This document shows positions 23,601 to 34,468 of a stretch of 64,000 nucleotides of DNA, piece after piece. Below the pieces are notes generated by a model. The model was not told the DNA's origin, did not search any database, and worked only from the letters and a program-made list of their open reading frames with translations. The stretch is from Papilionanthe hookeriana x Papilionanthe teres (Eukaryota > Streptophyta > Magnoliopsida > Asparagales > Orchidaceae): positions 110,957,943 through 111,021,942 of the forward strand of contig CM040429.1 of NCBI GenBank assembly GCA_022702705.1, written 5' to 3'. The translations under genes were made by a program, and so were the position numbers. The stretch's first letter is position 1. Each line of letters starts with the position of its first letter.

Positions 23601-25269
23601 ATGATGCTAAGGGCACGCCAGTGATAGAGTAGAATGATATCCCATCCTACGACATCGTGACCCGCTCCGGGCCTCGGTGAACTCGGGCATGATGACGGTA
23701 TCATTCACCGCCATAAGGCTAGCGGGGCACCCATACTTTCTTAGGATTGTTAGTGATCCTACACCCGACGAAGTAATCGACTCGTGGACAATCCCAATTT
23801 TCGAAACCTGATAAGAATATGATACTACATTCTACAACCAAAACATATTTTCACTGCGACTAAAACATAGACAAAAACTCTTTTTTGTATGCCTGAAATC
23901 CACGTGCATGCTAAAAACATAAATTTTAAAACCATGCTATAAAATTTGGTTGTCCACTTGTTGATTATCAGTTTTAGGTCAAGAACACCTCTCCTGAGTT
24001 AGGTTTAGTAGGACACCCTTCTAGGTGAGTGGTGGGTTCTATACACTCGGGTGACCGAGTAGCCTTCGACGACCATTCGAGCAGTACTACACAGTTCTGA
24101 GCCTAGCCCCGACCCGAGTGCTTGCGGTTTTCTTCGGGTTTTCATTTGATTTTGATAAAGCATTCGTGGTCCTTTTCTTAGGATTTTCTCGGGGTTTTGA
24201 TGACTTTTGTTATTTATTTTCCCGAGTTTTCTACCGTGAGTCATTCACCGTCCTTTTTCGAGTTTTTTTTTTTTCTGGACGATGTTTCTTTTTTTGCCTG
24301 GCTTTCACCTGCATGACACACTTTAGCCTGCTGCATTTAAGAAAATAACGGACCTCCCAGGTATACAGGTTTGTTTATATTTACAGCGTGTTATTTTTCG
24401 TATCTGCTACTGCATGCTTTACTGTTTAGCACGTTGTACCATACTTTGCTGCATGTTTTACTGTCTTCCTACATACCCTGCTATACACTGTACAACATTT
24501 AAATATACTTACATAGGATGTTTAGAAAAACTCGACCATAGAGTCACCTGATTGAAAATTTTAACTTGCCATCTTAGAAAACTCAACCTCTTCACGGCAA
24601 GGAGCTCGGAGCTAGTGTGGTGGGCAGACGATCGTCTTCAACAAAGAAAAGTCGTATCTTCATCAATTAAACCATGGGATAGCTCGGGAAGTCATCGAGG
24701 CTCGCTTTCGGACCTCCGACATCCCCAGCCTCTCTCCCTTCAATTCTATGATAAAATGTTCCAAACTTGAGCTAATTTCCTTTGCACACCTCTCTATCTT
24801 ATTTCGTTGAAAAGTCCTATCATTTTGACCTCCTTGAAGATAATATTTCCTGATTTCTATCAAGAGTTTTCTTAAGTGATTTCGATCATTTAACATGTAA
24901 TTAACTATAGGGCTTGCCCTTATAGGAAGCATTTCCGAACCTAGACTTAAAATAAACCCTATTTAATTCTTCATATTAAGTAGGGAATTTGTCGACGAAT
25001 AAAAATGATTTCGCGGACCAAACGGACGTCATATATTTCTAGTTTATTTGATCGAGTCTCACTCTCAGTCCTGTGTTTATCTTTCAGCAAATGTACGACT
25101 TGATGTGTGAAGCGCTCTTTCCTTTAAACTATGAAAAAAGGGGTCAGTTTGATTTTATATTTCTTTTCTAAAATCATGTTGAAGGATCCTTCCGAAGCGG
25201 GCGACGAGATTTCTATTCCGGCGACCGACAGCTTCTTACGGGCACTTCACACCCAAAACAACGCCGACG
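20604..25269 (+). repeat. 5' LTR of giant element
   Basis: It matches 38523-43239 from TGTTGACCTCG to CCGAC, with the final A of the CA terminus changed to G. It contains a GC-rich start (20640-21170), a TATAAGAA box, a long weakly repeated GGCTCGG/TTTTAGCC region (22190-22640), a T-tract at about 23563-23586, and a block with dense small differences from the 3' LTR at 23590-25130. ORFs inside it (for example 20889-21362 and 22192-22449) are not conserved genes. Confidence 0.93.
21161..21168 (+). promoter_or_regulatory. putative TATA box in 5' LTR
   Basis: TATAAGAA lies in a conserved block (CACCTATAAGAACCCC), about 557 bp into the LTR. It is the most plausible core promoter for element transcription. 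This is motif-based only. Confidence 0.45.
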
Positions 25270-25274
25270 GTTTC

Positions 25275-25292
25275 TGGCGACTCCGCTGGGGA
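25275..25292 (+). other. tRNA primer-binding site
   Basis: TGGCGACTCCGCTGGGGA starts five bases after the 5' LTR. It has the TGG start expected for pairing with a tRNA CCA end. From memory this matches the tRNA-Arg type PBS of Tat/Ogre elements. Comparing it with the tRNA set of the host would confirm which tRNA. Confidence 0.8.
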
Positions 25293-25817
25293 ATTGCTTT
25301 TCTCTTCATTCAAATCAGAAAACCTTATTTTCATATATCGGTAATGTGTCCATATCCCTTATGGACCAGATTACTCTTCTTCTGTTGACATGCTTTACCC
25401 ATTTCTTTCTTGGGATAGCACGGTCAACTCTTTTGGACTTCAGAACCACTTGTTCGGCCACTCTTCGAACGGAAGAGTTCGGAAAGCCACTTAGGACTTT
25501 TGATTTACGTGCGGGGTCGAGCCCCGATAGGTGTGTTGGTGGACTAGTTTCACCTAGGTGTTGTGCGTTTTAGAGTCAAGTCCCAAACTGGGTCCTGAAC
25601 TTTACTTTCTTATCTGTGTCCTTTTTTATTTTGGTTTGCTATTTTGCAAATCAAATCACGTGGTGTCGCGCTATGCTTGCTCTTTAACACATAATTAAAT
25701 CTTCACCACTTTCACTAAAAACTTTTAAATCTTCATCAATTAAATAAAGACTTACCCGGTCTACAGGCTTTGGCCAAATAACTAACGCCAGAATTTTCTA
25801 TTTTTGAAGTTTCTGCG
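25293..25817 (+). other. leader between PBS and first ORF
   Basis: About 0.5 kb without a convincing ORF. It holds pyrimidine-rich segments and GGGTCGAGCCCCG near 25514. Packaging and splicing signals would be expected here in an Ogre-like element, but I cannot identify one securely. Confidence 0.5.
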
Positions 25818-26180
25818 ATGGCGTTCCCGACGCTTACTTTTTCCTGCAACCTGCCGACAAGCCGCAATGCCCGCAACGTCACTCCTGCTATCAAATTTGG
25901 AACAGGATTTGATGAATTCGAAGTTATACATGGGAAAGCTCCATATGTTGTAGTGAAAGTCGCTGTTCCGGAAGTTCAAGAACCGTCTACTGAATTCAAC
26001 TTGAATTGCCTACAGGGTTTTCCTTCTTACCAGAAGGAAAAGACTATTGCTACCACGACACCTACTGAGCCTGTTTCTGCTAAAGGGAAAGAGGTTGTGA
26101 TTGTTGAAGACTTGACTGAAGGATTGGTGTCCCGCCAACAATATTTGAAATTGGATCAAGTTCGAAAGTTGTGCCATTAA
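25818..26180 (+). CDS. ORF upstream of gag, segment 1
   Basis: A 120-codon ORF is the first coding-like segment after the leader. It shows no known domain: residues 1-40 are polar/aromatic, followed by a region rich in Thr, Glu and Lys. Tat/Ogre elements characteristically carry an additional ORF of unknown function before gag, so I read this as part of that ORF or of an extended gag N-terminus. It ends at a stop before the next open segment begins at 26346. It may be truncated relative to an intact relative. Confidence 0.5.
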   Translation: MAFPTLTFSCNLPTSRNARNVTPAIKFGTGFDEFEVIHGKAPYVVVKVAVPEVQEPSTEFNLNCLQGFPSYQKEKTIATTTPTEPVSAKGKEVVIVEDLTEGLVSRQQYLKLDQVRKLCH

Positions 26181-26345
26181 CTCGATCACAAAGAAGGAAT
26201 CGCAATCGAAAGATTCGCAAGGCTACTAAAGTTCAGATTTCTGAAGAAATCAATGTTGATGAAAACTCTTGTCCTTAAGAATTGAAGTTGGTGGATATCT
26301 CTCCGCTTTTGCAAGGCAGTAGGTTACATCCCTTAATGGACACCG

Positions 26346-27368
26346 ATGGGCGAGAGTATTCAAAAGATTGCCGCTGCGTTGTCAATACCTTATGGACGTG
26401 GTAGAGAGAGGAGGAAGTCTACTCCTATCACTCGAGTCAGTACAGTGTTTCAGAGACTAGCTGCCAAAGATGATTGTTCAGTCAATGAATTGCTTATGCG
26501 AGTGGTATGTGCGGTATCCCCTCACATGAAAAGAGAAATATTAAAGGATGTTAGATCTACCAGACGGTCACAGGTACCTGTTGGAACTCCACCTGCTCGC
26601 ATTCCCGTCAGGTTCCGCTTGGGAAACAGAGTTGATACTGCCACCGTTACTACCGATTCTCTCGTTACTAAATCAATGGGTCGTCGACCGGTTAAGTCAC
26701 GACTGGGTCCTAGAGTTCTACCAATTACTGACCATAAAGATGCTTCTAAAGTTTCAAAGAGAAAGATGAAAGGATTGCTTAGTGCTGTATCTGGTCTTCA
26801 CCATGGGGAGCATACCTCTCTTCGACATTTCGATGCTTCTGTTGAGACACCCCGTCTCAAAGCATCACCGTCAAAGAAAAGGGTGTGGATACCTAAGGTC
26901 GTCGCACCAATACAACCTAGCAAGCCCGTAAGACACAGTTATGGGATAAAACAAAGATCTGAAGTGTCCAACAAGGTCGCAGCAGTTGCAAACAAGGGGA
27001 ATGTTCCACAGAAGTCTCCAGATCTCAAAATGATACGAGGTTCGATGATTGAAGATAAAAATGAGAGACTCAAAAGCGAGATTTCAGAGTTAGCTCAGGG
27101 ACGAGGAATTCCCGTTGATGATGAAAATGAAGACCTCGAGGACTACCTCGAAGAGGACTGTATGGATATCAATGTCATTGAAACCAGAGCTGCTTCATCT
27201 GCGCGCGAAGCCCAACCTTCTACAGAAGGGAACGTCGTAGATGAGCTGCGTATTACCATCTCAATAAGGGATGAGCAAATCAGTCAGATGGAGAGAAAAA
27301 TGGAAGAGATGGCCACTCCCATGGCCGCCCTGGTTGCAGCTCAAGGACTGTCCCAACCCAACAAATAG
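26346..27368 (+). CDS. ORF upstream of gag, segment 2 (basic, 340 codons)
   Basis: A long open segment of 340 residues is the best-preserved frame in the 5' half. Residues 1-240 are rich in Lys, Arg, Ser and Pro. Residues about 230-265 and 300-335 look coiled-coil-like (IEDKNERLKSEISELAQ and IRDEQISQMERKMEEM), with an acidic stretch (DDENEDLEDYLEEDC) between them. No enzymatic motif is visible. A coiled coil directly before gag fits a structural Gag-precursor or ORF1 role, but that is inference. It is followed at about 27540 by the conserved gag opening. Confidence 0.55.
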   Translation: MGESIQKIAAALSIPYGRGRERRKSTPITRVSTVFQRLAAKDDCSVNELLMRVVCAVSPHMKREILKDVRSTRRSQVPVGTPPARIPVRFRLGNRVDTATVTTDSLVTKSMGRRPVKSRLGPRVLPITDHKDASKVSKRKMKGLLSAVSGLHHGEHTSLRHFDASVETPRLKASPSKKRVWIPKVVAPIQPSKPVRHSYGIKQRSEVSNKVAAVANKGNVPQKSPDLKMIRGSMIEDKNERLKSEISELAQGRGIPVDDENEDLEDYLEEDCMDINVIETRAASSAREAQPSTEGNVVDELRITISIRDEQISQMERKMEEMATPMAALVAAQGLSQPNK

Positions 27369-27410
27369 CTTCTCCAGAAGTCAATGGACTAGAAATTATA
27401 CAGATTATAG

Positions 27411-28534
27411 ATGAAATCAGCTAACAAAGATGATCAACAGAAGAACGATTCTGCCCAAAGCATCATACCGGAAAAAGAATTCAAACAAATGGTCTAACAA
27501 GTTCAGGAGGCCATAGCCCAGTCTAAGAGCAGTGCATTAATTTTAAAGGGTAGACCCTACCCAGAGGAATTTGATGCCGTACCTTACCCTAAAGGTTATG
27601 TGTCACCGAACTTCAAGATATTCAATGGAACTGGAAATCCCAGACAGTACATAGCACATTTTCGAGCTGGTTGTGGCAACACCGGAGGTAACGAAGCATT
27701 GCTTTGCCGTCAGTTATCGCCAGCTTGTCGAGGACAGATTCGATTGGTATGCCGAATCGCTCAACGGATCGTTGAAGACATTCTCCGAGTTAGAGCGAGC
27801 TTGTTCGTGAAAATATTTGCCGGAGCACAGCACCATGTCTCCATCGGAGATCTCGTGATGAAAGACAAAAGCCTAACGAGACTCTAGTAGATTATATCTT
27901 GAGGTGGAGAAACCTTAGCATGAAATGTGAACCTCAGCTACAAGAACATCATGCGATTGAGATCTTACTCAAAAGCATTCATGGACCGATAGCTTTCATG
28001 CTCAAGGAACTCACTATCAAGTCTTTTGAGAAATTACTCAGCAAAGCCAGTAATCTGCAAGAAGAAATTAAGCATATGGATTCTCATGAGAAGACTGAGA
28101 AACCTAGGACGACAAGGATATTCGAGAAGTCCGGGACAGTAGCGATAGTCGATAAGGGAAAACAGCCAATGAAGATTTACGCAGAAGATTCTCGTCAGAA
28201 TTTCCAACCACCGTCGCAACATAACCAGCAGCAGCCGATGCAGCAGTATGCCCAACCTAAGCAACGACTGCCTCAACCAGGATCACACCAACCCAGAAAT
28301 AAACAGATGTCCATCGAAGAACGAAAGAAGGTGGTGTACTCTTTCAAAGATGAGGCGGTACCCAAAATGTTCAGGAGTCTAATGAAGAGGTCTGAGTTCA
28401 GATTACCAGAACCGAAGAGACCAGAAGATGTCGACAAGAAAGATCAGCCCAATTATTGCCCGTATCACAGGATGCTCGGACACACCCTAGGAGATTGTTT
28501 CGTCTTCAAAGATTGGGCTCGAGAGGAATCTTAA
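27411..28534 (+). pseudogene. gag (capsid/nucleocapsid), frameshifted
   Basis: Gag packages the element RNA in virus-like particles. The Tat-type opening 'GRPYPEEFDAVPYPKGYVSP' near 27549-27608 is followed by 'FKIFNGTGNPRQYIAHF'. The middle 'capsid' part shifts frame at about 27700-27890 (ORFs end at 27887 and restart at 27899). The second part (27899-28534) has 'LRWRNLSMKC', glutamine-rich sequence and a C-x2-H-x4-H-x4-C motif (C at 28457, H at 28466 and 28481, C at 28496), the variant knuckle common in Tat gags. The stop at 28532-28534 closes it. Confidence 0.85.
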
Positions 28535-29555
28535 AGAAGAAAATACAACGATCCCGAAAGAATACTTAAAAGTACCCGAAGGAGGTTCTATAAATATGAT
28601 TTCAGCTGAACCAATTACTCCGATTGATTCGTACTCAAAAGAAGACGAATGGACTACAGTTTGGAACAAGTCATCCAGAAAGATATCGAATCGGATTCGA
28701 CTGGCTCGGTTCGGGAAGGTATTCGGGGTCCACAACCCGTTCGACCGGAGATAGAAGTTCCTTCGAGAGAATGAGACGAAAGGAAAGAACGACATCACGA
28801 AGACCGATAAGCGCGGGGGTAGGATAGGGGCCGCCTCGTTGGACTTGTTTTCTCAGATTCGGGGGAGAAAATCCTCGAACCTCTGAGCTTGTATGATTAT
28901 CTTTCTGCTCCTCTGGAGTATTATAAATATAATGATAATGATTTCGGCTATGTTTTGATTGTTTCTTCTGATAGTGTGACTGATTCTGGTCACCCTAGTT
29001 TTGATTTCGATTCCCAAGCCTATCCTTAAATCGTGCTTAAGTCCGATGAACCTGTTGACCAGAATAAAGAAGACATCGACGCCACCACCTACGATAGTTC
29101 AGAAAGTGACGAACCGGTCATTGAATCTGAAGGGACGCCGATCGCCATCAACTTGGACTTTTCTGATTCAGATTCAACACCGGAACAATCAACTACAGCA
29201 TCGGAAGAGATAACGGAGGTCTACTTGAGAAGAGGAAGAGTGATACCCTCGGGAACGACCCCAATTGATAAAGGAAAACAAGCAGTTACGCAAGAAGAAC
29301 CACCCCGGGCAGTGGAAGAAACACGTGGTCAGGAGGAAATCACAAATCCAAACAAAGTAGATTATAACGTGTTAGCTCATCTTAGAAAGCTGCCGGCTAA
29401 ACTGAGCATCTATGACGCTCTAATATTGTCAAAAGAAATAAGAGAATCTCTTGTTTCAGCTCTGCTTGATCCAGATATTTGCTTAGCCCAGTTAGCCAGC
29501 ACATCCTCGGATGTAGTTTGCTCGTTGAAAGGACAGTCCGGAGTTACTTTCACGG
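28535..29555 (+). pseudogene. gag-protease linker, broken
   Basis: The continuing pol frame is interrupted but traceable. The 29033-29650 ORF holds 'DYNVLAHLRKLPAKLSIYDALILSKEI', a conserved segment before the protease in Tat elements. The frame shifts again near 29560-29640 into the protease. Confidence 0.7.
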
Positions 29556-30217
29556 ATGAAGACTTGTTGCTCTGCATCGCTCGACCACAACCGTCCGCTT
29601 TATATCTCCGTCAATATTGGCAGATTTGTACTATCCAGAGTTTTGGTTGATCCTGGGGCATCCCTCAACCTAATGACTTTACGGACATTGGCCTATTTGG
29701 ATATTGAAGTTCAGAAACTTGTGTCTGATAAGATGATGTTAAGAGGATTCAACCAATAGGGAGAGAAAGCCCTTGGATCAATTACTTTGCTTATGAAAGT
29801 TGGAGAACTAGTAACAACCGCTAAATTCCATATCATTGACGCCGAGACCTCTTTTAATGCTCTACTTGGTCGACCGTGGATTCACGAACATGACATGATT
29901 TTGTCTTCTCTACACTAATGCATTAAGTACTACAAAGAAAGACAAGAATATTGCATCAAAGGAGATTTACAACCATTTTCAATTCATGAAGTTGGTATCC
30001 ATGAAGACGCAGCTTACTACTCACCTCTAAAAAAGACTATTTTCTCTCGTGAAGTGATTGCGAATAAAGTGAAAGATTCAGAAGGGTTACAAAGAGGAGG
30101 CCATTCAACTCCGCTTCGACAATGTACTGTCATTCCTTTACAACGAAATGATAAGGGTCCTTTTAGTTCATACACCCGAGATCGAGGTCGGGACGTGAAC
30201 GAAGAAGAGCCAATGTG
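29556..30217 (+). pseudogene. aspartic protease (retropepsin), interrupted
   Basis: Retropepsin cleaves the Gag-Pol polyprotein. The active-site region reads VDPGASLNLM with the catalytic Asp at 29649-29651. Downstream, 'FHIIDAETSFNALLGRPWIHEH' near 29827-29892 is the conserved second half. Two in-frame stops (29757-29759 and 29917-29919) interrupt the otherwise continuous frame, which ends before the next ORF at 30215. Confidence 0.82.
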
Positions 30218-31097
30218 ATTGTTGAACGGACTAGGCCGACTATCAACATCGACGAAGAAGAAAGTTCTGAAGAAGAAATAGTAATGATAAAACAGAATAA
30301 ACCTCAGTACGAGAAACCCTTGGAAGATACAGAGAAAAGTGAATACGAGACGATGTATGATCGGATAAACCACCATGTGAACCCCATGACCCTTACTCCA
30401 ATCCTTCCCCAAAAGGTCGAGAGTTTAGAGGTCAAGAAGGTCCCTTGTGCTGGTTCTAAGCCGATCAAGTTTTATTGTGCTTCTACTTCTACCAGTCTTG
30501 AAAATCATGTAAATTTGGATGAGAATTTTAATGAATTAATGGAATTACCTTTTGGTTATTTCTCGCCTTATATACAAAAATTAATTCAACAATGACATTT
30601 GCCAAAACATATGCCAAAAGATAAATTGCAATTCTTTGAAGAATTATGGAATGTTAGGAGTCGACATCCTAACTCAAAAGAGGGTCTCGGATTTGGTACA
30701 GTTGGACCAGTCGATGATTCAGAATTCTGCATGGTTATTACCAGTGAACCAAAAGAGGATTGTCTCGATGTGGAGAATGACTCTACCGATCAGGTATTGG
30801 AAGATGCTCCGCCGGAACTCGAAGAAGAAATTAAGTCAACAATCGATGAATTGAAAGAAATCAACCTCGGGACCGAGGAGCAGCCTCGTCCAACCTTCAC
30901 AAGTTCTCTACTCGATGAAGAATAATCCACAGAGTTAACACAATTATTATCAGAGTTTAAAGATTTCTTCGCATGGAGTTACGACGAAATGCCAGGCCTG
31001 TCAGCAGAGGTTGCGTATCCATAAACTTGGGATTGATAGAGATATACCGCCAACAAAGCAAGCTCCAAGGAGAACGCGTCTCGAAATAGAGCAGTAG
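30215..31097 (+). pseudogene. protease-RT linker, broken
   Basis: Two ORFs in this interval (30215-30595 and 30599-30925) encode an acidic linker, then 'LLSEFKDFFAWSYDEMPGLS' near 30945-31004 leads into RT as in other gypsy elements. Stops at 30593-30595, 30923-30925 and within the RT lead-in break the frame. Confidence 0.65.
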
Positions 31098-31700
31098 GTG
31101 ATTGCCGAGGTGAAGAAACTGATAAACGCTAACTTTGTAAGAGAGGAGCAATACCCCACATGGTTAGCTAACGTTGTGCCAGTTAAGAAGAAAAATGAAC
31201 AGATCCGTGTATGTGTCGACTTCAGGGATTTAAACAAAGCATGTCCAAAAGACGAGTTTTTGTTACCGATACCAGAAATGATGGTGGACATCTCCTCGAC
31301 ACATGAAGTTTTCTCTTTCATGGATGGATCGTCGGGATAAAACCAAATCAGAATGACTCCAGAAGATGCGGCCCTTACAGCCTTCAGAACACCTATTGGA
31401 ATTTTCTGTTATACAGTGATGTCATTTGGATTGAAAAATGCCGGAGCAACTTATCAACGAGCAATGACAAAGATTTTTGATAACCTCATTCACAATCAAG
31501 TGAAATGCTACGTGGATGACTTGGTTATCAAAAGTAAACATAAGATAGACCATTTACACAATTTGAGGATAGTGTTCAAACGATTACGACAATATAATCT
31601 CAAGATGAATCCCTTAAAGCTAGCGCTTCTAGGCATTTCCGGAAATTTCTAGGATTCGTTGTCTGTCATCGGGGAATCGAAATCGATCCGGATAAGATTA
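31098..31700 (+). pseudogene. reverse transcriptase, interrupted
   Basis: The RT copies element RNA into cDNA. Blocks appear in order: 'VPVKKKNEQIRVCVDFRDLNKACPKD', 'FSFMDGSSG', 'RMTPEDAALTAFRTPIGIFCY', 'MSFGLKNAGATYQRAM' and the catalytic 'YVDDLVIKS' with intact aspartates at 31515-31520. A stop at 31338-31340 and a frameshift near 31650 break it. The GLKNAGATYQRAM wording is typical of the Tat/Athila branch. Confidence 0.92.
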
Positions 31701-32310
31701 AACCTATCTTGGAAATGCCACCTCCTAAAACCTTGAAACAACTACGTTCCTTCCAAGGAAAGCTGGCATATCTGAGACGCTTTATTTCTAATCTCTCAGG
31801 TAGGTGTCAGCCCTTCTCGGCATTAATTCAAAAGGACGTCAAATTTGTTTGGGAAGAGAAATGCCAGCTAGCCTTCGAGGACGTTAAGAAATATTTAATG
31901 ACACCTCCTGTTTTGGCAGCCCCTATCCCAGGAAAACCTTTGATACTTTATACCGTGACTTTAGACGACTCTCTAGGAGCCCTGCTAGCTCATGTCAATG
32001 ACGAGGATAAAGAAAATGCACTTTATTATTTGAGTCGACGTCTAATACCGACGGAGGTAAAATATCCGCCTATTGAAAAGCATTGTCTAGCTTTAATTTT
32101 CGCTGCCCAAAAGCTTAAACACTATATGCTTTCTCATAAGATAACCCTGATTTCGAGAGTTAATCCATTGCAGTATTTGATGACCCGACCAACAATTTCT
32201 GGACGCTTAGCAAGATGGTCGATGATTTTATTGCAATTTGATATAACTTTTGTTCCCTTCCGCGCTATCAAGGGACATGTTTTAGCAGACTTTCTCGCTG
32301 CACACCCACT
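31701..32310 (+). CDS. gypsy RNase H (first RNase H)
   Basis: Open from 31709, this continues the RT C-terminus ('TLKQLRSFQGKLAYLRRFI') and the gypsy RNase H ('YYLSRRLIPTEVKYPPIEKHCLALIFAAQKLKHY', ending 'GHVLADFLAAHP'). RNase H removes the RNA strand during reverse transcription. In Tat elements this first domain is usually catalytically weak and is followed by a second RNase H, as here. The frame is open through the next domain. Confidence 0.88.
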
Positions 32311-32731
32311 TCCAGCTGGGCCATCTCTTAATGACGAGTTACCAGATGAGCAGATACTACAGATGGAATTCTCCAGTGCGCAACGCTGGGAGATGTACTT
32401 CGACGGAGCTTCTTCAGCCAGAAAGGACAAAGGATCAGGAACAGTTATACCAGGCAAAGCAGGAATTGGTCTAATTTTCATCACACCAGATAAGGGTATG
32501 CTGAGATTCTCCTACCACCTGATAGAGCCGTGTACAAACAATGAAGCAGAATATGAAGCCTTAATCGCCGGATTGGAGTTGACAATCTCAATGGATATAA
32601 CAGATATCGTCGTCTACGGCGACTCCCAGCTTATAATTCAGCAGGTTGTCGGGCAGTATAAGATTTTGAAACCAAGATTAGCAGAATATCACCGATACGC
32701 AATAAAGTTGCTGGAGCAAATCCTAATGTAA
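32311..32731 (+). CDS. archaeal-type RNase H (aRNH, second RNase H)
   Basis: The same open frame continues into a second RNase H: 'WEMYFDGASS' (Asp at 32402-32404), 'TNNEAEYEALIAGLEL' (Glu at 32543-32545 and nearby), and 'VVYGDSQLIIQQVVGQY' (Asp at 32621-32623). Dual RNase H with an archaeal-type second copy is the hallmark of the Tat lineage. The ORF ends at 32731, where a shift moves into the integrase frame. Confidence 0.92.
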
Positions 32732-32751
32732 CATTCTATAGAGTTCCTCGG

Positions 32752-33690
32752 TTGGATAATGCCCATGCTGATGCTTTAGCAGAACTTGCAAAAGAATTGG
32801 CATGTTCCCCGCAGGATTCTATTGACGTTACAGTACAAGGAAAACAAGTTTTGTCCCGAATCAACCTCGAAGATCTACGGAAGTTCGAAGAAGAAGAAGA
32901 AGCGACAGTTGCTATTGCTGATATCATCGAAGATTGGCGTAAGCCATTGATAGAATATTTGCAAACTGGAAAGTTACCAGAAGACAAGTCAGCAGCGTAT
33001 CATATTACAAGAAGGGCTATGTCGTATGCTTTAGTAGGTGATGTCCTCTACAGGAGATCGTTCGATCAGATGTGGTTGCGATGTCTGAGCAGAGCTGAAG
33101 CACAGAATATTGTCAAAGAAGTACACGCTGGATTGTGTGGAGCTCACCAGTCAGGACCAAAGATGAAAATGAAGATTAAAAGACCCGGATATTATTGGTC
33201 AGCAATGATGTCCAATTGCATGGATACAGCTAGAAAATGTCACCAGTGTCAAGTACATGGGGTGGTCTTACACCAACATCCGAATGTGCTACACCCGACT
33301 GTTGCTTCGTGGTCATTCGAGTGTTGGGGCACGGATATAATAGGTCCGATAGACCCTCCATCCTCTAAAGAGCACGGGTTCATTCTCGCAGCTATGGATT
33401 ACTTCTCTAAATGGGCGGAGGCAGTGCCGTTACGAAATGTCACAACACACCATGTCCTTCTCTTTTTCAAGAGTCAGATAGTTTACCGTTTTGGAATTCC
33501 GCGCAGGATAATCTTCGATAATGGAACAGCCTTTAAGAGCACCAAGATCAATAACTTCGTCAGACGACATGAGATAGATTGGAGGTACTCAACGATCTAC
33601 TATCCCAAGGCAAATGGTTTAGCAGAGGCTTTCAACAAGACACTTGTACAGATTTTGAAGAAAACACTCAATGAAAATAAAAGGGATTGA
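32752..33690 (+). CDS. integrase N-terminal and catalytic domains
   Basis: The integrase inserts the cDNA. A His/Cys zinc-binding region lies at about codons 124-166 (HAGLCGAH...CHQC). The catalytic triad is present: D195 ('WGTDIIGPI', 33334-33336), D256 ('DNGTAF', 33517-33519) and E292 ('GLAEAFNKTL', 33625-33627), with the classic 35-residue spacing between the last two. The frame is open for 312 codons and ends at a stop at 33688-33690, beyond which the domain continues in other frames. Confidence 0.93.
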   Translation: MDNAHADALAELAKELACSPQDSIDVTVQGKQVLSRINLEDLRKFEEEEEATVAIADIIEDWRKPLIEYLQTGKLPEDKSAAYHITRRAMSYALVGDVLYRRSFDQMWLRCLSRAEAQNIVKEVHAGLCGAHQSGPKMKMKIKRPGYYWSAMMSNCMDTARKCHQCQVHGVVLHQHPNVLHPTVASWSFECWGTDIIGPIDPPSSKEHGFILAAMDYFSKWAEAVPLRNVTTHHVLLFFKSQIVYRFGIPRRIIFDNGTAFKSTKINNFVRRHEIDWRYSTIYYPKANGLAEAFNKTLVQILKKTLNENKRD

Positions 33691-34185
33691 CCCAACAAAT
33701 TGTTAGAAGCTTTGTGGGCATACCGGACAACATTCAGGACTCCCACCCGATGTACACCTTACGCACTCGTCTACGAATCAGAGGCCTACTACCGCTAGAA
33801 GTTCAGACGCCGTCTCTCAGAGTTGTCGTCGCCAATCAGCTTACAGCAGAAGAGTGTAAAACTCAGACTTGAAGAATTGGAAAGTCTTGAAGGAAAGCGA
33901 CTGGAAGCACAACAGCATTTGGAGCTTTACCAGGCGAAGATGGTACGAGCTCATGACAAATTGGTCCGCCCGAGGACGTTCAAAATTGGTGACCTTGTTC
34001 TCGTTTTCAAGAGACCTATCCTTGCACGCCGCAAGATAGGCGGAAAGTTCGAGCCAACTTGGGAGGGACCATTTGTCATAAATAAAATCTACTCCGAAGG
34101 AGCCTACCAGCTTGTGGATTCCCAAGGCGGAAGACCTATGTTGCTGATCAACGGACGATACTTGAAGATATACTATGCAACTTGA
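33691..34185 (+). pseudogene. integrase C-terminal region, frameshifted
   Basis: After the stop the C-terminus continues in shifted frames. The ORF 33823-34185 has 'FKIGDLVLVFKRP' and 'GKFEPTWEGPFVINKIYSEGAYQL', a GPY/F-type module that ends Tat polyproteins. No chromodomain is present. Confidence 0.82.
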
Positions 34186-34468
34186 CGCTGCTTGAGTTGA
34201 AATTTCAAAATCTCGATTATCCGGGGGTTATGTGTTTGGTCAAATACCTGTGACCGGGTTTAACATTTTGTAATGAAATTAACATCATTAAAATAAAGAT
34301 TTTTGAGAATGCATGTTTTGGCTTTCTTTTCTGTTTCTACTTTAAAATTTGATACACATACACATAAATACAAAATAAACTAAAGCCTCATCTCGTAGGC
34401 ATTTTGTTTTGTTCTTGTTCCTGTCAGATTTCAGCCCACTGATGTTTCTTCTGTTGTCTGCAGAGAAA
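34186..34468 (+). other. spacer between pol and the AlkB ORF, with splice-acceptor-like sites
   Basis: A 283-bp noncoding spacer follows the pol stop. Its end is pyrimidine-rich with two plausible 3' splice sites: ...TTGTTCCTGTCAG (AG at 34426-34427) and ...CTGTTGTCTGCAG (AG at 34462-34463), the second just 5 bases before the ATG at 34469. This suggests the downstream ORF could be expressed from a spliced subgenomic RNA. It is motif-based inference. Confidence 0.5.
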
